Shown: positions 49,930 through 58,828, numbered from the stretch's first letter. The stretch is 64,000 bases of DNA from JACVRW01 sp963846505 (GCA_963846505.1 CAWJWD010000004.1:744001-808000), one strand, 5' to 3'. Notes: generated by a model not told the origin, from the letters alone. Numbers and translations: made by a program.

Positions 49930-50289
49930 CTAGGAAAGCGCCTTTGCGACCGCTTCCAGCACGCGATCGGGCTGGAACGGCTTGACCACGAAGTCCTTGG
50001 CGCCGGACTTGATCGCCTCCAGCACCTTCGACTCCTGTCCCAACGCCGAACACATGATCACGCGCGCCGAGGGGTCGAGCGAGACGATCTCCCGCAGCGC
50101 CTGCAGGCCGTCCTTCTCGGGCATGGTGATGTCGAGCGTCGTCACCTCGGGACGCAGCTGCCGGAACGACTCGACGGCCTGGCGGCCGTCGCCGGCCTCG
50201 CCGACGACCTCGTGACCACCCTGGGCGAGCGCGTCGCCCACCACCTTGCGCATGAACGCGGCGTCGTCGACGACGAGCACGCGGGCCAT
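49930..50289 (-). CDS. cheY: CheY-type response regulator
   Basis: The 119-residue single receiver domain has VLVVDDAAFMRKVV (acidic pair), LDITMPEKDGLQAL (phosphorylated Asp) and the conserved KPF lysine. It is the output protein acting on FliM. ATG50289 overlaps the fliN stop, so it is the last gene of the flagellar operon. Confidence 0.92.
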   Translation of the reverse strand: MARVLVVDDAAFMRKVVGDALAQGGHEVVGEAGDGRQAVESFRQLRPEVTTLDITMPEKDGLQALREIVSLDPSARVIMCSALGQESKVLEAIKSGAKDFVVKPFQPDRVLEAVAKALS

Positions 50290-51173
50290 CAGTCCACCAC
50301 CTCTCGTTCGGGAACGCCGGTGCTCGTACCGATCACCGACTCGATCTTCACTGCCCACTCCGTCTCGTCGACCACGATCAGCCGCCCGGTCGCGAAGCGC
50401 AGGCCGTTGACGTAGAGGTCGACGGGGTCCTCGGCGCGCCGGTCCAACTCGACGACCGCGCCCGCGGGCATGCCGACGACACGGCCGGTCTGCATGCGCG
50501 CGCGGCCGAGCTCGGCCCACACGCGCACCGGCACGTCGCGCAGCGAACGCTCGAGGTCGCCGCCGGCGGCTGGCACCGGCGCAACGCCCGTGGCGTCCGC
50601 GAGCTCACCGCCGCGCTCATCGAGCGCGCGGGTCATGCGCACCACGAAGGCGTTCGGCACGACGAGGATCAGTCGACTCGGAGAGCCGAGCACGGAGAAG
50701 TGCGCGCGGGCGAGGCGGCCGTCCTCGGTCAGCGCCTCCATCACGGCCTGCGACGAGGCGTAGGTGCCGACCTCGGGCGGCGAGATGTGGACCTCCTGCC
50801 CGAGCGCCGCTCCGGCCGCGGCGGCGGCCGCGGACATCATCTGGTTCATCGCCTCGCCGACCGCCGACAGCTCGAGCTCCGACAGCTCGGGCTCGCCGCC
50901 GTCGGCCGGCGGGTCGCCGCCCATCATCGCCGCGGCCAGCGCCCGCGCGCCCTCGAGCGGCATCGCGAACACGTTGCCGCCGGTGACGCCGTCGACGAAC
51001 GAGACGCTGCAGGCCACCAGCGGCGGCGCCAGCGCGCCGAGCGGATCGAGATCCGAGCTCTCGACCGAGACGCCGCCGACCTCGACGGCGCCCGGGCAGA
51101 GCGTCTCCAGCACCCCGGTGACCGCGTCGACGGTCACCTCCACCAGGCGCTCCAGCGCACGGTCGTTGCTCAT
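50289..51173 (-). CDS. fliN: FliN/FliY flagellar motor switch protein
   Basis: The 294-residue protein is far longer than plain FliN (about 130). The C-terminal SpoA domain reads VPVRVWAELGRARMQTGRVV and GAVVELDRRAEDPVDLYVNG. The first 200 residues resemble the CheC-like domain of FliY (FAMPLEGARALAAAMMGG; LSAVGEAMNQMMSAAA with the E..N motif). It forms the C-ring with FliM and may dephosphorylate CheY-P. ATG51173 overlaps fliM. Confidence 0.87.
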   Translation of the reverse strand: MSNDRALERLVEVTVDAVTGVLETLCPGAVEVGGVSVESSDLDPLGALAPPLVACSVSFVDGVTGGNVFAMPLEGARALAAAMMGGDPPADGGEPELSELELSAVGEAMNQMMSAAAAAAGAALGQEVHISPPEVGTYASSQAVMEALTEDGRLARAHFSVLGSPSRLILVVPNAFVVRMTRALDERGGELADATGVAPVPAAGGDLERSLRDVPVRVWAELGRARMQTGRVVGMPAGAVVELDRRAEDPVDLYVNGLRFATGRLIVVDETEWAVKIESVIGTSTGVPEREVVD

Positions 51174-52153
51174 GCCAGTCCCTCCTCGGCCGGGCCCAGC
51201 ACCTGCACCGCGCGGCGAGCGCCGTTGCGCCCGGGCGCCCCGCGGTGGACCGGCTGGTCGTCGGCGTAGACGGTGACCCCGCGCGAGACCGGCGCGCCGA
51301 GGCGCAGGACGTCGCCGGGCTGGAGTGCGAGCACCTCCTCGATCGGCAGCTCGACGCTCGGGGCGGCGGCGCGCAGCGTCACCTCGACGTCGTGCAGGAC
51401 GGCGTTGACCGCCTGCGCGATGCGTGGGTCCTGGGCGCCGTCGCCCGACTCGTCGCGACCCATGATCGCGTCCTCGACGGGATGGATCGCGCCGTAGGGG
51501 ATCAGCATCGTGAGCGTGTGCGAGCTGCCGCCGAGGCGCAGCTCGAGCACCAGCACCAAGGTCGGCTCGCTCGCCGAGGCGAGCTGGGCGTCGTCGGCGG
51601 AGGTGTCGAAGCCGCCGACGGTCAGGGGCACCCGCGCAAGGTCCTCCCACGGGGTCGCGAGCTGGCTCACGAGGCCGTCGACGACCCGCAGCGCGAGACG
51701 CCGGTCGACGTCGGACAGGCGCCGTGCCTTGGGCGGCTTGCTGGAGCCGCCGCCGAGCAGGTTCTCGATCGCGGTCAGCACGAACTGCAGCTCGAGGCTC
51801 CAGAGCATGCGCGTGCCGATCTCCTGCATCTCGACGGTCGCGTTGATCGAGTCCTTGGCCAACTGGAGATGGGCGTCCCACCAGGTCAGCTGGGCGCTGT
51901 CGATCAGCTCGACCTCGACCGGCACCCGCAGCTCGGCGGTCAGCGTCGTCGCGCCGGCCTGGCAGAAACGGTCGACGGCCTGCTTGATGCGCCGGATCTG
52001 CTCGGGGGTGAACTTGATCGGCCGCGTGAAGTCGACCGAGCGCACGCGCTTGGCGCGCGCGCTGCGGCGGGCGTCGGCGTCCGGCAGCTCGCCGCGGTCG
52101 GCGGCCTCGAACAGCTCGGCGATCTGGTCGGTGGAGAGGCTCTGGTCGCTCAT
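51170..52153 (-). CDS. fliM: FliM flagellar motor switch protein
   Basis: The 327-residue protein has the CheY-P-binding peptide LSTDQIAELFEA at 6-17, a middle CheC-like domain and a C-terminal SpoA domain (VELPIEEVLALQPGDVLRLG). It switches rotation direction. It lies 4 bases after cheC and overlaps fliN. Confidence 0.92.
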   Translation of the reverse strand: MSDQSLSTDQIAELFEAADRGELPDADARRSARAKRVRSVDFTRPIKFTPEQIRRIKQAVDRFCQAGATTLTAELRVPVEVELIDSAQLTWWDAHLQLAKDSINATVEMQEIGTRMLWSLELQFVLTAIENLLGGGSSKPPKARRLSDVDRRLALRVVDGLVSQLATPWEDLARVPLTVGGFDTSADDAQLASASEPTLVLVLELRLGGSSHTLTMLIPYGAIHPVEDAIMGRDESGDGAQDPRIAQAVNAVLHDVEVTLRAAAPSVELPIEEVLALQPGDVLRLGAPVSRGVTVYADDQPVHRGAPGRNGARRAVQVLGPAEEGLA

Positions 52154-52157
52154 GCGC

Positions 52158-52766
52158 TCATCCCACCCCCAGCCGTACCAGCAGCTCGTCGACCCCGTTC
52201 TCGCTCGGCACGAGCAGGAACGAGAGCGAGCAGGCCTGCTTCTCGACGATCAGGTCGGAGTCGACCAGCAGGGCGGTGTCGCCACCGGCGGTCCCGGCCG
52301 CCAAGGCGGACGCGACGATCGCGCCGAGCATGTCCGAGTCGGTGCGCGGCGGGCCGGGCTCGAACGTGAGTCCGGTCATCGAGCCGAGCGCGCCGACGTA
52401 CGAGGAGCCGAGGATGTTGCCGACCTCGCCGACCGCCGAGCGGCCGACGTCGGTGCCGGCCTCGACGCCGAGCAGCCGACAGACCGAGCGCTCGTCGTCC
52501 CAGGACAGCAGCATCAGCACCAGCGCCGGGAACTCGCCGCCGAGCGGCATCGTGACGGCCGTCACCGGTGCGGTCGGAGGCCCGGCGGCCTGCACCGCTT
52601 GCGCGAACGGCAGCACGCGCGCGTTGGGAACCGAGACGTCGACAGGGTGACCGACCAGGCTCGACAGCGCGGTGCTGGCGGTGCCGGAGCCGACGTTGGC
52701 CAGCTCGCGCAGCGCGTCGAGCTGCAGCTCGCTGTAGCGCTCGGCGACGGGCAGCTGCTCGCTCAT
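52158..52766 (-). CDS. cheC: CheC-type CheY-P phosphatase
   Basis: The 202-residue protein has two active-site segments of the ExxN type: LDALRELANVGSGTASTAL and SAVGEVGNILGSSYVGAL. CheC removes phosphate from CheY-P, here instead of CheZ. ATG52766 overlaps the cheA stop by ATGA. Confidence 0.9.
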   Translation of the reverse strand: MSEQLPVAERYSELQLDALRELANVGSGTASTALSSLVGHPVDVSVPNARVLPFAQAVQAAGPPTAPVTAVTMPLGGEFPALVLMLLSWDDERSVCRLLGVEAGTDVGRSAVGEVGNILGSSYVGALGSMTGLTFEPGPPRTDSDMLGAIVASALAAGTAGGDTALLVDSDLIVEKQACSLSFLLVPSENGVDELLVRLGVG

Positions 52767-54343
52767 GCCGCCACCGCCTCGCCGGTCGTCGTGGGCGCAC
52801 TGCCCGTCGATCCCGGGCGTGCGCCCAGCGGCAGGCGCACGGTTGCGATCGTGCCCTCGCCGGGCACGGAAGTCAGGGCGAGCTCGCCGCCGAGCTCGCG
52901 CACCGAGGTGCGTGCCGCGTCCATGCCGACGCCACGGCCCGAGACCTCGGTGGCCTGCTCGGCGGTGGAGAAGCCGGGTGCGAACAGCAGCTCGATCGCG
53001 GCCTCCAGTTCCAGCTCGTCGGCGCGTTCGGCGGAGATCAACCCGCGCTCGTACGCCCGTGCGGCCACCCGGGCGACATCCACCCCGCGACCGTCGTCGC
53101 TGACTGCGACCAGCGCCTCGCCCGCGTCGTGGCGGGCGGAGATCTGCAGCGTGCCGGTGCGCGGCTTGCCGGCCGCCTCACGCTCTACCGGCGTCTCGAA
53201 GCCATGGTCGAGCGCGTTGCGCACGAGGTGAGCCAAGGGGGCGCCGAGCGCGTCGACCAGCGCGCGGTCGAGCTCGGTGTCCTCCCCCACCAGCACCAGC
53301 TCGACCTGCTTGTCGAGCGCTTGCGAGAGGTCGCGCACGAGGCGCGGGAAGCGCAGGAAGACGGCCTCGACGGGGATCATGCGCAGCTGTGCGAGCAGCT
53401 GGCCCAGCTGCTCGGAGGAGCGCGTCAGCTCCGCCACGCAGCGTTCGAGCTCGGGCATGCCGACGGCGCTGGCGAGCAGCTCCACCTCGGTGCGGTGCAC
53501 GACCAGTTCGCCCAGCGCGTCGACCAGCCGGTCGAGGCGCTCGACGTCGACGCGTACGGTCGCCAACCCGCGCGGGCGGCCACGGGCTGCAGCCGAGCCG
53601 ACCGTCGTCCTGCGCGCCGGCGTGCGCTCGCCCTCGAGCTCGGCGGCCGAGACCTCGGCCACGTCCGCGACGCCGGCAGCGGCGCCGGAGACGGCCTCGC
53701 CGGGCTCCGTCGACGCCAGCCAGGCCTCGATCACGTGGTCGTCGAAGCCCTCGACCGAATCCAGCGGCGGCACCGAGCCGAGCAGCTCGCCATGGTCGCC
53801 GAGCGCGGACAGCACCATGAACGCGCGTACCGAGCGCAGCTCGGCGTCGGCGGACAGGCGCACGACCAGGTGCACGACGCGACGACCGTCCGCGAGCGCG
53901 GCGGCAACCGGCGCCGGTCGCGCCTCGGGGACCTCGCGCGATGCCTTCTGCGCCGCCGAGCGGGCACGCACGAGACCGCGCAGCCGGTCGACCAGCGGCT
54001 CGGGATCGATGTCCTCGCCCCCGGTCGCCTCGATCGCGCCGACGCAGGCGTCGAGTGCGTCCAGACATTCCAGCAGCGCGTCGATCGCCTCGCGTGGGAG
54101 TCCGTCGGTGCGCTGACGCAGCAGCTCGAAGACGTCCTCCATCTGATGCGCGAGCGCCGCCATGCCGCTGAAGCCGAGCGTCGCGCTCGACGCCTTGAGC
54201 GAATGCGCGATGCGGAAGATCTCGTCGACGGTGTCGCGATCGTCGGGGTGCTCCTCGACGCAGACGACGGCGAGCCCGAGCCGTTGCAACTGCTCGCGCG
54301 CGTCCGCCAGGAAGAGCTGGAGGTACTCGGCGGGGATGGCCAT
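52763..54343 (-). CDS. cheA: CheA histidine kinase lacking the CheW-like domain
   Basis: The 526-residue protein has an HPt domain with FRIAHSLKASSATLGF (H47 is the phosphorylated residue), a P2-like region and a dimerisation segment (VDVERLDRLVDALGELVVHR). The HATPase domain shows HLVRNALDHGFE, DDGRGVD and GRGVGMDAARTS. Sequence ends about 20 residues after the ATPase (GTIATVRLPL), so the usual C-terminal CheW-like P5 domain of about 130 residues is missing. Coupling to receptors must differ or need another protein. ATG54343 follows AGGTGA. Confidence 0.9.
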   Translation of the reverse strand: MAIPAEYLQLFLADAREQLQRLGLAVVCVEEHPDDRDTVDEIFRIAHSLKASSATLGFSGMAALAHQMEDVFELLRQRTDGLPREAIDALLECLDALDACVGAIEATGGEDIDPEPLVDRLRGLVRARSAAQKASREVPEARPAPVAAALADGRRVVHLVVRLSADAELRSVRAFMVLSALGDHGELLGSVPPLDSVEGFDDHVIEAWLASTEPGEAVSGAAAGVADVAEVSAAELEGERTPARRTTVGSAAARGRPRGLATVRVDVERLDRLVDALGELVVHRTEVELLASAVGMPELERCVAELTRSSEQLGQLLAQLRMIPVEAVFLRFPRLVRDLSQALDKQVELVLVGEDTELDRALVDALGAPLAHLVRNALDHGFETPVEREAAGKPRTGTLQISARHDAGEALVAVSDDGRGVDVARVAARAYERGLISAERADELELEAAIELLFAPGFSTAEQATEVSGRGVGMDAARTSVRELGGELALTSVPGEGTIATVRLPLGARPGSTGSAPTTTGEAVAA

Positions 54344-54376
54344 TCACCTGGGTGTTCGGCAAATGTGCTGCCGACT

Positions 54377-54964
54377 TCAGCTCATGCGCACGAAACCAAC
54401 CACGCCATCGCGCGTGTGGGTGCGGCGAGCGACCATGTCCGACGTGTTGCCCTCGATGGTCTGGATGCGTCCGTCGGGCAGCACGTTCTCGACGATGCCG
54501 ATGTGCTCGTCCCAGACGATCAGGTCCCCCGGCTTGGGATCTCGAGTCGCGCGTCCGGCACCTTGCGCCCATGAGTAGAGGGCGTCCACCGAACCGAATC
54601 CCTGGCCGCTGTCGCCGAGCGGCATACCTGCCTGACGCGCAGCCCAGGAGACGAAGTAGGCACACCAGGGGCCTGGAGGCGGGCTGCCGCTCGCGGCCCT
54701 GTACTCGCGGATGCGCGGGCTCTCGTTGGACCCTGGTGGCTGTTCGGTCACGCCGATCTCGCCCCGGACGGCAGCCAGCATGCCTTGCGCACCACCGCCG
54801 ACCGGCGCGGAGCCAGTCAGCGCGTTGCCTGCCTGCGCCTGCTGCAGCACGTTCGCGAAGCTTGCTCCCTGCGTTCTGGAGGTGCTTGGAGCAGCGGTGG
54901 GCTGCCGCGGCACGAAGGCCGTGTTGATCTCCTGGATGCGAGCGAGGGTCGTGTCGAGGCTCAC
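54377..54964 (-). CDS. CHAP-domain cell wall hydrolase, flagellar
   Basis: The protein has 195 residues. The N-terminal 50 residues (DTTLARIQEINTAF, SFANVLQQAQ) resemble the flagellar export or rod-type N-terminus of FlgJ-like proteins. The rest is a CHAP amidase with GPWCAYFVSWAARQAG (catalytic Cys), DEHIGIVENV (His) and IEGNTSD (Asn). It probably opens the peptidoglycan for the growing rod. GTG54964 is chosen as the start. It stands between the flagellin terminator and cheA. Confidence 0.8.
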   Translation of the reverse strand: MSLDTTLARIQEINTAFVPRQPTAAPSTSRTQGASFANVLQQAQAGNALTGSAPVGGGAQGMLAAVRGEIGVTEQPPGSNESPRIREYRAASGSPPPGPWCAYFVSWAARQAGMPLGDSGQGFGSVDALYSWAQGAGRATRDPKPGDLIVWDEHIGIVENVLPDGRIQTIEGNTSDMVARRTHTRDGVVGFVRMS

Positions 54965-55017
54965 CGTCCCCGGTGATCGGCGGACCGCGCGACGGCTTGA
55001 GGGCCTTGGAAAGCAAA

Positions 55018-55047
55018 CGGGCGGGCGGCCCAAGGGCCGCCCGCCCG
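55018..55047 (-). terminator. Flagellin terminator
   Basis: A perfect 14-base stem (55018-55031 with 55034-55047) of G and C closes on AA; in the minus direction it is followed by TTTGCTTTCC. It is the strongest terminator in the window and follows the most highly expressed candidate gene. A smaller hairpin (55068-55073 with 55077-55082) precedes it. Confidence 0.8.
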
Positions 55048-55100
55048 CTCGATCGTTCCCCTATGTGGCTCCCAGAGGGAGCTATGTGTAGGCGCCGGGC

Positions 55101-55907
55101 TTACTGCAGCAGCGACAGAACGCTCTGCGGGGCCTGGTTGGCCTGGGCCAGCATGGCCGTACCGGCCTGCTGGAGGATCTGCAGCTTCGTGAAGTCGACC
55201 ATCTCTGCGGCCATGTCCACGTCGCGGATCCGGCTCTCCGACGCAGTCAGGTTCTCCTGGTACGTGGAAAGGTTGTTGAGCGCGTACTCGAGGCGGTTCT
55301 GCACCGCACCGAAGGCCGCGCGCTGAGTCGACACGTTGGCGATGGCCACGTCGATCTCCGAGATGTCGGTCGCGCCGGCCTCGGTGAGCGCGAACACGCT
55401 CGAGCCGACGGACGCGCCCAGGGAGATCGTGGCAACGCCGATCTGCTCGCCGTCGTTCGCGCCGACCTGGAAGGTCATCGTGGACGCGGCGTTGAGCAGG
55501 GAGGTGCCGTTGAACTTGGCCGAGGTGCCGATGCGCTCGATCTCGGAAGCGAGCTGGTTGACCTCGCTCTGGATCGACGCACGGTCGTCCGTGCTGAGCG
55601 AGCCGTTCTTGTACTGCACGGCGAGCTCACGAACGCGCTGGAGCATGGCGTGGACCTCGGTCAGCGAACCTTCGGCCGTCTGGACCAGCGACACCGCGTC
55701 CTGCGCGTTGCGCTGAGCCTGGGCCAGGCCGCGAATCTGACCACGCAGGCGCTCGCTGATGGCGAGACCGGCGGCGTCATCGGCGGCACGGTTGATCCGG
55801 TAGCCCGAGGACAGACGCTCCATCGACTTGGCCAGCTTGCTGCTGGTGCCGACCAGGTTGCGGTGCGCGTTGAACGCCTCGACGTTGCTATTGATGCGAA
55901 GGGACAT
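55101..55907 (-). CDS. fliC: Flagellin
   Basis: The 268-residue protein has the conserved ends: SLRINSNVEAFNAHRNL, LSSGYRINRAADDAAGLAIS at the N-terminus and LNNLSTYQENLTASESRIRD, QAGTAMLAQANQAPQSVLSL at the C-terminus. The central variable domain is very short, so the filament has little beyond the D0/D1 core. Composition is less GC-rich than the rest, as usual for a highly expressed gene. ATG55907 follows AGGAGGAT. A sigma-28-type promoter lies upstream. Confidence 0.96.
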   Translation of the reverse strand: MSLRINSNVEAFNAHRNLVGTSSKLAKSMERLSSGYRINRAADDAAGLAISERLRGQIRGLAQAQRNAQDAVSLVQTAEGSLTEVHAMLQRVRELAVQYKNGSLSTDDRASIQSEVNQLASEIERIGTSAKFNGTSLLNAASTMTFQVGANDGEQIGVATISLGASVGSSVFALTEAGATDISEIDVAIANVSTQRAAFGAVQNRLEYALNNLSTYQENLTASESRIRDVDMAAEMVDFTKLQILQQAGTAMLAQANQAPQSVLSLLQ

Positions 55908-55983
55908 GAATCATCCTCCTTGATGAACGTGTGACGTAGTCCCGTCCTGGGGCGACTCCATGTCACCCCCTTACCTGACCTCT

Positions 55984-56011
55984 TACTCGGCCCCCCCAGC
56001 GCCCGCTTGAG
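55984..56011 (-). promoter_or_regulatory. Sigma-28-type flagellar promoter of flagellin
   Basis: On the minus strand CTCAA (56011-56007), 16 bases, then CCGAGTA (55990-55984) match the sigma-28/sigma-D pattern CTAAA-N16-CCGATAT in spacing and in most bases. The spacer holds a run of seven G. The leader to the flagellin start would be about 70 bases. The rest of this 134-base gap shows nothing else. Confidence 0.65.
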
Positions 56012-56041
56012 GCGACTCGAGGCCGACATTCGTCCAGGCGC

Positions 56042-56233
56042 CTAGGCCTGGACGTCGATCAGCCGCTCGGGATCGTCCGGGCGGCGTGGCTGCGTGCGCT
56101 CCTGGCGCTCGAGCTCCTCGCGCTGCTGGTCGCGACGCTGCTCGTCGTCCTCGTCGCGCGGGCGACGACGCTGCACCGGCGTCACCGCCGGCAGCCCGTC
56201 GCGCTGGCCGATCGGGCGGATCGGCTCGGTCAC
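56042..56233 (-). CDS. Small charged protein of the flagellar operon
   Basis: This 63-residue protein starts at GTG56233, overlapping the previous stop by GTGA. It is highly charged (DEDDEQRRDQQREELERQER) and predicted helical or disordered, with no membrane segment. I recognise no family. Confidence 0.55.
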   Translation of the reverse strand: MTEPIRPIGQRDGLPAVTPVQRRRPRDEDDEQRRDQQREELERQERTQPRRPDDPERLIDVQA

Positions 56234-56583
56234 GACGCGTCGGCCTTCCCGTTGCCCGCGGTGCGGGTCGCGGCGATCGCGGCTTGACGCGCGGCGACCA
56301 AGCGGCGCCGGGCGGCCTCGACCTGCGCCAGCGCCAGCTGGCGCCAGACGGCCACGGACACGGCCCAGGTGATCATGAAGGCGGCCAGGCCGCCGATCAG
56401 CCCGCGCAGCCAGGCGTCCGCGGCCGGGACGCCGGCGCGCATCGAGAGGTAGATCGTCAGCCCCAGCGCCGCGATGCCGGCCCAGGCGCGCAGGCTCTTG
56501 ATCTGCGCGTGCGCCCGGGGATGACGGTTGAGCGTGAGTGCGTCGGGCGGCAGACCGTCGGGGATCTGCGGCTTCTTGGCCAT
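56230..56583 (-). CDS. Small membrane protein of the flagellar operon
   Basis: The 117-residue protein has two hydrophobic segments (about 34-52 and 61-81) and an Ala/Arg-rich helical tail (LALAQVEAARRRLVAARQAA). Not recognised. ATG56583 overlaps the pilZ stop by ATGA, so it belongs to the same transcript as the export genes. Possible role in flagellar assembly by association only. Confidence 0.6.
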   Translation of the reverse strand: MAKKPQIPDGLPPDALTLNRHPRAHAQIKSLRAWAGIAALGLTIYLSMRAGVPAADAWLRGLIGGLAAFMITWAVSVAVWRQLALAQVEAARRRLVAARQAAIAATRTAGNGKADAS

Positions 56584-57224
56584 CAGCGTCCATCCCAGGA
56601 GTTGGTCAGGCGCTCCTTGCGCTGGCGCTCGAAGACGTGGCGCACGAGCCGGTCGCGGCTCTTCTCGGTGATCTGCTCGATCTGGCCGCCGAGGCGGTCC
56701 TCGCCGTCATCGCGCACGAAGCGCCCACGTCCCTCGACGACGTGGCCGTCGGGCAGCGGCAGCTCGAACCAGAAGGTCTCGCCGAGATGGAAGCCGTACG
56801 CGCCGTTGATCAGCATGCCGTTGCCGCTGAGACTGATCGTGTTGGCCTCCAACGGCTCCAGCACCTGAATCGGATCGTCCTCGTCGTCGCAGTGCCAGAG
56901 CCGCACGTCGAGCACCGTCTCGACGCGCACGAAGTCGCGCCGCTGCACGAGCGCGGCGTCGAGGCTGCGCTCGAACGAATAGAGGTCGACGCTCTCGTCG
57001 AGGGCCTGCACGACGCCCTCGATGTGGGCCAGCCCGCGGGGCGTGGTGAACTCGATCGAGCCCCACTGCTCGCCGCTGAGCTCGAAGCCCGAGTCGGGAG
57101 CGAGGAACAGCGCCAGCGAGAAGTGATGCTCGGACGCGCGCTCGACGCGCGCGTCCACGCGACCGAAGCCGGCCACCTCGAGCACCAGCAGCTGGCGCTC
57201 GTGCGGGACGGCCGTGACGCTCAC
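56583..57224 (-). CDS. PilZ-domain c-di-GMP-binding protein (YcgR-like)
   Basis: The 213-residue protein has an N-terminal YcgR-type domain, then a PilZ domain with QRRDFVRV (the RxxxR c-di-GMP site) and ISLSGNGM (the xSxxG partner). It probably slows the motor when c-di-GMP is high. GTG57224 overlaps flhF by GTGA. Confidence 0.85.
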   Translation of the reverse strand: MSVTAVPHERQLLVLEVAGFGRVDARVERASEHHFSLALFLAPDSGFELSGEQWGSIEFTTPRGLAHIEGVVQALDESVDLYSFERSLDAALVQRRDFVRVETVLDVRLWHCDDEDDPIQVLEPLEANTISLSGNGMLINGAYGFHLGETFWFELPLPDGHVVEGRGRFVRDDGEDRLGGQIEQITEKSRDRLVRHVFERQRKERLTNSWDGR

Positions 57225-58828
57225 GGCAGCAGGCCTCCCGCGAGCCGGCCCGGGTCGGCCGGCTGGAGGTCGGCGTCGACGACGTAGGAGATCGGGACGC
57301 CGGCGGCCAGCGCCACGTCGAGCACCGGCCCGAGGTGGGCGGTCTCGTTGGCGTGGGTGAGCACGAGCCGTGCCGGCTTCAGCGCGTCCAGGCGCAGCAG
57401 CAGGTCCTCGGCCGCGCGACGGCTGAGCGTGGCCGGCAGCACCAGGTGCACCTCGACGTCGCCGATCTGCTCGAGCTGGGCGGCCAGCGTGGCCACCCCG
57501 TCGGGGTCGCCCGCGGTCGGGGTGTCGATCACCACGAGCGCGCGGTCGCGCTGCTCGCGGATCACCGCGCGGGCCTCCTCGGCGGTCTCGGCGCGCACGA
57601 CCGGCACCGCCAGCGGCAGCAGCGTGCGGGCGGCGGCGTCCGCGTCGGTGCCGAGCGCGACGTGCACGACCGGCAGCGAGCTGCGCTGCGCGTAGACGGA
57701 GGCCATGCGCTCGGCGCAGAGGGACTTGCCGGCGCCACCGGCGCCGACGAACGCGATCACGCGCGAGCTCGGCGGGGCGGCGACGATGCGGCGGGCGAGC
57801 GCCTCGCGGGTCAGCTCGCGCAGGTCCGCCTCGGGCGCGAACGGCGCGCCGTGCTCGGTCGCCTCGGCCAGCACCGCACGCGCGAGCGTGCCGGAGAGGC
57901 CGGCGTCGCGCAGCTCGTCCTCGAGCGGCTCGGCGGCGTTGGCACGCGCCTCGTCGCGCGGCTCGCGCAGCTTGTCTCCCGCGGCGAGCGCACCGGACAC
58001 GGCACGGGCGGCAGGGGTGGCCGGGCCCGGCGTGGGCCGGCTCGGCTGCTGCTCGGGCGCGAACGGCTCCTCGACCGAGAGCGCCGCAATCAGGGGGTTG
58101 CTCCCCGCGCCTGCCGGCGTGGAGGGCATGAAGGACGTCGGGCGACCGCTGGGTGCCGCGGCCGGCGGCATCATCGGCGCCTGGTGCGCCGGAGCGGGCA
58201 ACTCGAAGGAGACGGGCTCCGCCGGAGCGGCCGTTCCAGGCGCAGGCGACGTCGGCGCGAGATCGGTCGCCGCAGCGAAGCCTGCCTCCGGCAGCGGCGA
58301 GCGCTCGACCGTCGGCGGGACGAACGGCGTCGCGGGGGCCGCGAACGGCTCCGCCTCCAGCGGCTCCACCGGCGCCGCGAAGGCGGTGTCCTGCGCCAGC
58401 TCGGCCTCGGGCTGATGCCACTCCAGCGGCTCGGCGGCGGCCCAGGCGGCCGCCTCGCCGTCGGCGCGCTCGAGCTCGCGGGCGAAGGCGCCGGGCAGGT
58501 CGGGCTCGAAGGTCGTGGTCTCTTGGGTGCTCTCGTCGTGCGCGGGCGCGTCGAAGTGAGCGGAGTCGCTCAGCCCGTCGAAGTCGGGCAGCATCGACTC
58601 CTCCTCGTCGCGCACGTCGACGCTCGCAAGCCCGGGACGGGCCTCGATCTCGACGAACGGGCGCTGGAAGAAGCCGCCCACCCCACCGACCAGGCCGTCG
58701 CGGCGACGGAGCACCACGGCGTCGGGGCCGAGTTCGGCCTTGACCTTCGGGAGCACCTCTTCGAGGGACTTGCCGCGGTACACGCGGGTGTCGGTGCCGT
58801 TGCTGGGCGGGGCGGTCTGAGGGTTCAC
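57221..58828 (-). CDS. flhF: FlhF, SRP-type GTPase of flagellar placement
   Basis: The 535-residue protein has an N-terminal segment VYRGKSLEEVLPKVKAELGP, as in FlhF, and a very long Ala/Pro-rich linker. The C-terminal GTPase has FVGAGGAGKSLCAERMASVY (G1) and VVIDTPTAGDPD (G3-like). The G1 loop AGGAGKS is a variant of GxTGVGKT. The LTHANE region (G4) is weakened, so GTP specificity is uncertain. It sets flagellar site and number with MinD-like FlhG, which is not in the window. Overlaps flhA. Confidence 0.87.
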   Translation of the reverse strand: MNPQTAPPSNGTDTRVYRGKSLEEVLPKVKAELGPDAVVLRRRDGLVGGVGGFFQRPFVEIEARPGLASVDVRDEEESMLPDFDGLSDSAHFDAPAHDESTQETTTFEPDLPGAFARELERADGEAAAWAAAEPLEWHQPEAELAQDTAFAAPVEPLEAEPFAAPATPFVPPTVERSPLPEAGFAAATDLAPTSPAPGTAAPAEPVSFELPAPAHQAPMMPPAAAPSGRPTSFMPSTPAGAGSNPLIAALSVEEPFAPEQQPSRPTPGPATPAARAVSGALAAGDKLREPRDEARANAAEPLEDELRDAGLSGTLARAVLAEATEHGAPFAPEADLRELTREALARRIVAAPPSSRVIAFVGAGGAGKSLCAERMASVYAQRSSLPVVHVALGTDADAAARTLLPLAVPVVRAETAEEARAVIREQRDRALVVIDTPTAGDPDGVATLAAQLEQIGDVEVHLVLPATLSRRAAEDLLLRLDALKPARLVLTHANETAHLGPVLDVALAAGVPISYVVDADLQPADPGRLAGGLLP

